Shown here one piece after another: positions 58,788-64,000 of a stretch of 64,000 nt of DNA (position 1 is the stretch's first letter; every line of letters begins with the position of its first letter). Source of the stretch: Conus ventricosus (Eukaryota > Mollusca > Gastropoda > Neogastropoda > Conidae); contig CM031622.1 of the NCBI GenBank assembly GCA_018398815.1, positions 14,185,313 through 14,249,312 on the forward strand, in the 5' to 3' direction. A model generated the notes under the pieces. The model made no database searches. It was not told the origin of the DNA and saw only the letters and a list, made by a program, of their open reading frames with translations. A program made the translations under genes and the position numbers.

Positions 58788-59791
58788 TTAGAATTTTTAT
58801 GACGGTTAAGTCTGGTTGAATCTGCATAGTCCTGTAAGTTGGATGTCTCCATGGTCATTGAGAAGAACACATGAGAGGAATGTACAGCACAGAACCATCA
58901 GTTAGTTTAAACCAGCGTAGAGGTCTGCATCATCACTGTTGTCCTCCCATCTCTCATCATAAAATGAAACATTTATTAAGACAGTGAAACACCTAAAACA
59001 TGTCTGTTGTGTTCCAACACATGGCTTCAGTTAGATTTAATGTGATGTACATCAGAGCTGGAGGAAGAGTGGAGGGATGGTTAAAAAGTGGGCAGGGAAA
59101 GGTGAGTTGAATGTGATTATACCTACTTTATTGTTTATTATAATTCCAGCAGCACCATGATCAATTCTAAGCAGAATATCTGAAAATAAATACAAAAAGT
59201 TAATCATCATACTCCTCTATCATAATGTCATACATCCACAAGTAAGTTCAGCCAATCAAGAGAGAGTTCAGCAGTAATCATGATACTGTAATAACCATTT
59301 CATTGCGGGCTATTTCTTTGAAATAACAGTTTGAAACATAAGCATTTCCTCACTTAGGAGATATATCTTCTTAATGTGGAATGACTTTGTTATCAGCAGA
59401 ACTGTGTCACCATTTTCAACTTCTTTGCACTGTGCTGTCTTTTCATTAACTCAGTAGTGCATAGTTGAGCTAACATATACTTCAAATTGTTTCATTTCTA
59501 CCAATGTTCCAGTCTTTGAATTAATACTTTTGTATTCATTTTCTTTGTTAATTGTTAGTGTTCTGTTTTTAATCAAGCATGCTATTTCAGACACAACTAC
59601 AAGTGGTATGAACATGATACTTTCTCTTTCGTCCATACCTCCTTTTATTTTTTGGTTGCTATTTATTTTTGTTAGTGTGTGGGCGTGCGTGTGTATGTGT
59701 GTGTGCGTGCATGCATATGTACATGCACATAGTGCATTGAATTGTTGTACCATGACTATTTTTCTTGCCACAGGAGTGCCTTGAATAGATA

Positions 59792-59792
<1 letters not shown>

Positions 59793-59868
<76 letters not shown>
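59793..59868. repeat. (TG)n plus (GA)n microsatellite
   Basis: TG run directly followed by a GA run in the intron. Confidence 0.95.
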
Positions 59869-59869
<1 letters not shown>

Positions 59870-59934
59870 TACTGAGTTTAACTTTTTAGTTTAAGAGTTT
59901 TTCTTGAAAACTGTTTTACAATCATTAATCAGTG

Positions 59935-60155
59935 TGCTAGGAACTGGAGTTGGGGGTAGGTCATGGGGCTGAATTTCTATGGTTTGACAATCCTGTCTGT
60001 TCACTGAGTACTAGATGGATCTCTGATTCAGTTTGGGGAAGGTTAAGATGACAGGAGAGGGTCCGGCTTCACCTTCTATAATGCTGTGCTGTAGACTCCA
60101 TGAATCTCTGTTTCCTAAACCTACAGACAACAGGCTTTTGGACTCTTTTAACTTT
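59935..60155 (+). mobile_element. SINE, diverged copy of the 52.5-kb family
   Basis: Shares TCTGATTCAGTTTGGGGAAG, CTTCACCTTCTATAATGCTG, TGCTGTAGACTCCATGAATC and the ACAGGCTTTTGG...TTTAACTTTAAA end with the 52506-52795 element. The pol III head is not recognisable. Confidence 0.5.
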
Positions 60156-60429
60156 AAATGTATGAGTGTATGTTGAGAGGGGTGAATAGTTTTTTTTAAA
60201 TTTTTTATATGTATGAGTGTTTGTGTTTGTTGAGGGATAAGTAAAGTTTGTTTTTTTCACATACTAGGCAATATTGACGATACCAACATGTGCCTTTTTG
60301 TTTAAAAATGTCAGTTGAGGTACCTTGAATTGGTGGTGATTTGTTTCCATTTATTGTTACTCAAGCATGAAAATGTTATGCAGTGTCAATCAGATGGTAT
60401 GGATGAACCTAACTGTGTGGTGTGACCAG

Positions 60430-60610
60430 GTCGTATGGCAGCGTTTTCAAGTCTCTGCACAAAGAGACAGGCCAGGTGTTGGCCATCAAACAGGTCCCTG
60501 TCGATACGGACCTGCAGGAGATCATCAAGGAGATCTCCATCATGCAGCAGTGTGACAGCAAGTACATTGTCAAGTACTATGGCAGCTACTTCAAGAACAC
60601 AGATCTCTGG
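60430..60610 (+). CDS. STK3/STK4-like (hpo): Hippo kinase exon 3 (kinase N-lobe: rest of glycine loop, VAIK-type lysine, helix C)
   Basis: Exon of 181 nt between the acceptor GTGTGGTGTGACCAG and the donor GTGAGT. Its first base completes the Gly codon of exon 2a or 2b. It reads SYGSVFKSLHKETGQVLAIK, QVPVDTDLQEIIKEISIMQQ, CDSKYIVKYYGSYFKNTDLW. This is almost identical to vertebrate STK3/STK4: SYGSV closes the P-loop, the Lys of LAIK is the catalytic ATP-binding lysine, and EIIKEISIM is helix C with its conserved Glu. It ends in phase 0. The next expected segment (IVMEYC, hinge) is not in the window, so the gene is partial at the right. The kinase phosphorylates LATS/Warts with Salvador and MOB1 in Hippo growth control. 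Confidence 0.97.
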
Positions 60611-60774
60611 GTGAGTGAACCTTCACTGGCAGGAAATTAAAGAGAATGTGATTTTGAAGAGATGCTAAGATCAAATATGCAACGTGAAAAAAAGGTCTTT
60701 GGTAGGTCTTCAAATATTGGAGAAGGAAAAATAAATCTTAGGTTCAATCAGTTATCTCAAATGCAGTGCATGTT

Positions 60775-61590
60775 TTAACTTAATGCAGACGTAACTTTCT
60801 GCCACAACCGTGACACGCTGAGACGCACTATTTTCGGTATTTTTACAAAAAATATACAGGCAGAACCAAACCGAATACAACAATAAATATTATGTTTTTG
60901 AAAACTTCAAATCATGTTCTTTTGGAAAAAAAATACTACAGTCCTGTGTTCAGTACACACTTCACTCACCACTGGTTTGAAAAGTGTAGGAAAACAGCTA
61001 TCAGCAAAAACTTTTTCTCCACGTAGGTATGGATGAAAAATCAATAACATAAAAACAATGTATCTTTCACACACACAGCTGTGTGCATGGTCTAAACCTC
61101 AAACAGAGAGCTGCTGTCACATATTTGACAAAAAAATGCAAAAATTTCATCATCATTTGGTATGTGCAACTCACCATCGTCACTCATATCCTCTCTGTCC
61201 GATTCGGCAAGTTCGGAAAACAGTTCGGAAAAGTTCGACAAGTTCGGAAAACAGTTCCAGTTCTTCATTTGATCATTCTTCCATTATTCTTTCAATTACT
61301 TCTTGAAATACGATGTTTCTGTTCGCTACGACTCGCTGACGCGTCGGTGCCGACAACATGATGAACATGGGCAGCCAGAGTTATCTCCAGCTATCCCATA
61401 ATATGAGCGAAAAAGTAGAATCAAACGCGAGATATACACCATAGGAGAGCACCACCTAATAGAGGAGATCCTCAGCTTTCTGTAGATACCACGATTGTTT
61501 CCCGTAGACCGCACAGCCGCATGTGAAAATTCGAGTAAATCGTCGATCACCTGGCGGGTGACGTGTCTGTACGAGGCGGCAATGAGTTAA
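60775..61590 (-). mobile_element. piggyBac-like remnant flanked by TTAA
   Basis: TTAA at 60775-60778 and at 61587-61590 bracket about 810 bp. Inward from each TTAA the ends are similar: TTAACTTAATGCAGACG at the left and, on the minus strand, TTAACTCATTGCCGCC at the right. In minus orientation there is a short acidic frame (FSELFSELAESDREDMSDDG), reminiscent of the acidic N-terminus of piggyBac transposases. No transposase core is present, so at most it is a non-autonomous or deleted copy. It lies in the intron after exon 3. Confidence 0.35.
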
Positions 61591-61599
61591 TCGACCTTA

Positions 61600-62365
61600 G
61601 ACAAAGAAACCTGTCTGTAGGTTGATGTTGCCACAGATGAAAAGCTGAATAGTATTTATCTTGACTGGTGTATGGTTATGTCAGTTCTTCATATGAATAA
61701 GCAAATTGAATATGAAAATCACTTCTTCTAGAGTCAGACTATCTGTTTCATGTTCATTGTTCTATTGGCATGGTATTATGATAATTGTTATTATTAGGAG
61801 CACTTATATGGTGCCAATCCTTGGCAAGCTCTCTTTCACACAACGGGCTGCCTGTCTGGGTAGAGCGAACTGAAGAGCTGCCTGCTGGAACTACATTCTG
61901 TTATTTCTCGTGTCATCCAGTCAATATCAGTCGCTCAGTTTTCAACCTTCATTCTTCGGATTTTTCCTGCAGTTTAAGTGCTGTGTGTAAGTTGTCATCC
62001 ACATCAACGTTGAAACTGGCCTTTTTTTCTCTTCCAAAAGTTGATGATGGGATTTTACAAGCGTGCAAGATTTCATGCATGCCTTCACATACAGAACCTT
62101 GGTTTATGGTGTGATTTGAAGGGGGTTTCGGCAAATCAAGTCAGATCCAAAGTGAACTTAATCCTCTTGCATTTGCATTTTCCAGCCCCAAACTGCTCCT
62201 AGTATTAACATTTTTTGAGAAATCAGTGGAATGCGGTCAGTTCATGACCCTAGTCTTTTGAATGAATCATTTCCCACTCCCCATACTACTGTTAAGATTT
62301 CATTGGACACCTCTCAGGGGTGCCTATATATTTTGGCCAGCCTTGACATAAAACAAGGCTGCAGT
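61600..62365. other. Hippo kinase intron, no supported gene
   Basis: Short open frames near 61785-62114 show no domain. TTATTATTAGGAGCACTTAT near 61789 resembles the start of a dispersed repeat but cannot be assigned. Confidence 0.5.
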
Positions 62366-62369
62366 GTGT

Positions 62370-62640
62370 AAGGGAAAGTAATGCGGCCAGTTACGGCTGT
62401 AATGAACACCAGGGGAGGCAAACAGAGTGGACGGATAAGGGGCAAAACAAATGCAAGATGGTTAAGAGAAAAATTCCCCTGTACCAAAATGGTCCAGCTG
62501 TGGTTTGAACCCAAACCCCCAGATCACTGGGAATTTAAGTCCAGTGCTCTGCCAGCTGAACTATTCCGGCTTCCAGTATCAGTTGATTCATTCTTGAGGA
62601 CTGCAGCTGTAGTGGTATTCCGTAAGGTGATACCTAGCTA
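62370..62640 (-). mobile_element. tRNA-derived SINE (minus), good A and B boxes
   Basis: On the minus strand GGAATAGTTCAGCTGGCAGA (A box TAGTTCAGCTGG) is followed about 45 bp later by GGGTTCAAACCACAGC (B box GGTTCAAACC). The intervening arm is too long and poorly paired for a working tRNA, and a non-tRNA body continues to about 62370. It is a different family from the 52.5-kb SINE. Confidence 0.65.
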
Positions 62641-62689
62641 AGGAAGTGATGTTTTCATCTGTTTGATAATTTGTGTTTTTCAGCTGAAT

Positions 62690-62880
62690 TAGGTAAAAAC
62701 CAGTGAACCTATTCTTTAAAAACAATTCTAAGTGAATCTGCTGTTCAGCATGGACAAACAAATTACAGAACAAATCATGATGCATTTCAACCCCACCATT
62801 CGACCCCCTAGGTCCTCTTCAGGTGAGGTAAACAACATTCAGGACAGTGATAGCGAAGAACAAGCGATGATGGGCGGTGA
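62690..62880 (+). repeat. Dispersed repeat, partner of 1505-1640
   Basis: Contains GATGCATTTCAACC, TTCAGGACAGTGA and GCGAAGAACAAGCGATGA in the same order as the left-hand copy. Confidence 0.45.
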
Positions 62881-63186
62881 ATGAAAACGAGCTGAATGGA
62901 AAATAAAATAAACAAAAAATCAAGAAAAATATCAACAGAGGCATCATGTACAATGAACCTTTGTCATGCAAATTAAGTCAAAACATGGAGAGTGACCCAG
63001 GGATGAACCAGTTCCATTTTTGTGTGGATCCGCGGTGTGGATCTGGATCGGACGGTGGATCCAGGATTGTCATGAGGATTACTGCAACTTTAATCAAGAA
63101 CTAAACTTGCTCCAATTTTAATGGAACTTTACTGAAAGATGGATCTTGGCCCAGGGATGATCCTATTCAGTTGTGCCGCAGAACTG

Positions 63187-63990
63187 CAGACCTGTTTACT
63201 CTTACGATTTTGCCGTAATTTTTACGGGAAAAAATCGAAATTACGGGAATTACGGCCAAAAAAAAATTATCACGGGGAAAAAAAAAAAAAAAATCTTAAA
63301 CGCAAAGTTTCTTTTGCTACGATTCCGGTCAAAAGGCAAACAGCATTGAAGCGTTTCCCAGCGTGCCTTGCGTCTTATCCTTTGCAAAGATGGCGACGAA
63401 GCGAACACGCGCGCCCACGGCTGGTTCATCCAAATGTTCAAAAGTTGCAAAAGTTCGGCAACAGTTCCGTGAATCATACCTGAAGACGCCTGGAATACAG
63501 AGATCGTCACTTGGCGAAGAGTATGCCTTCTGTGGTTACTGTTCATCGGATTTTTCTATCGCGCATTCAGGCCAGTATGACATAGAGTTACACTGCAAAA
63601 CGAAAAAACACCTGAAGTAGATCTACGTTGAACGAAGAAAGATGCCGAGTCTTCACAGAAACTGACATCGTTTTTCACGACTGAAAAGAAGAATACCAAA
63701 AAGGAGTTCGATGATTTGTCTGTCATAAGGGCAGAAGCAATGGTAACGGAAACCTTGGTGAAAATGAACGTGCCATTGTCTGTGTCTGATGTTATCATTG
63801 TGGTGTTTCCAAGTTCAAGAAGCATGAACTTGACTTCAGAGTGCCTGCTAGCTGAACAACATATAGTGACTTGCAACATTAGTATACTTATAAACAGTAT
63901 TCAAGAGTGGCTTCTTCATCATAAAGTGATTTGTGTGTATGAAATACAAGGATACTCCCACTCCCAGTTGTGGTGTTTACAAGTTCAAGC
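63187..63990 (+). mobile_element. hAT-type element, left end plus frameshifted transposase N-terminus
   Basis: The element starts CAGACCTGTTTACTCTTACG at 63187, followed by CCGTAA/TTACGG subterminal motifs like those at 14464-14601. An ATG at 63390 opens MATKRTRAPTAGSSKCSK, then FCGYCSSDFSIAHSG and ELHCKTKKHLK: a BED-type zinc finger (C-x2-C...H...KKH). It stops at 63618-63620, but another frame continues SSQKLTSFFTTEKKN and LSVIRAEAMVTETLVKMNVP, the segment that follows the finger in this hAT branch. After about 63790 the similarity is lost, so the copy is frameshifted and probably interrupted. Confidence 0.65.
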
Positions 63991-64000
63991 ATGAAACAGA

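Overview
The window is eukaryotic, animal nuclear DNA. It has short coding exons with GT/GC-AG introns, very long non-coding tracts, many (CA)n/(GA)n/(TA)n microsatellites, several minisatellite arrays, non-LTR retrotransposon pieces, tRNA-derived SINEs and hAT-type transposon ends. The proteins and repeat style best suit a lophotrochozoan, probably a gastropod mollusc; that placement is inference. There is no operon, CRISPR array or other prokaryotic system. One gap of exactly 1000 N lies at 40705-41704.

Two host genes can be recognised, arranged head to head with about 290 bp between start codons. On the minus strand is LACTB2 (metallo-beta-lactamase-fold endoribonuclease): exon 1 at 50933-50809, exon 2 at 49127-48968 with the HxHxDH metal motif, an exon at 29019-28917, an exon at 27717-27494 and a tentative last exon at 26622-26524. 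An internal exon expected between 49 and 29 kb was not found. On the plus strand is the 5' part of the Hippo kinase (STK3/STK4, MST1/2, Drosophila hpo): a tiny first coding exon at 51224-51237, two alternative versions of the next exon at 55150-55230 and 57732-57821, and the kinase N-lobe exon at 60430-60610. The rest of the kinase lies to the right of the window.

Left to right: 0-5 kb holds the end of a LINE reverse transcriptase gene, a dispersed repeat with a 37-bp array, and a foldback repeat. At 6-13.6 kb there are consecutive degenerate minisatellites and a poly-C block whose sequence quality looks poor. At 13.8-17.1 kb lie a hAT-type end and a broken repeat-encoded gene. At 19-22.3 kb there is a 43-bp satellite of close to 80 units. 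At 24-25 kb are an isolated candidate exon, a 300-bp (CA)n tract and a LINE fragment. At 26.5-51 kb is LACTB2, whose introns carry a 47-bp minisatellite that copies the gene's own splice acceptor, a 600-bp monomer array in inverted orientation, and two near-identical 6.4-kb blocks either side of the N gap that look like unmerged overlapping contig ends. At 51.2-64 kb is the 5' end of the Hippo kinase gene with retroelement insertions, a piggyBac-like remnant and a second hAT-type element.

The observations most worth checking are the duplicated alternative Hippo exon that changes the ATP-binding glycine loop, the LACTB2/Hippo divergent promoter with a perfect CGCG palindrome, the minisatellite made of candidate splice sites, and a family of LINE tails with exact target-site duplications.
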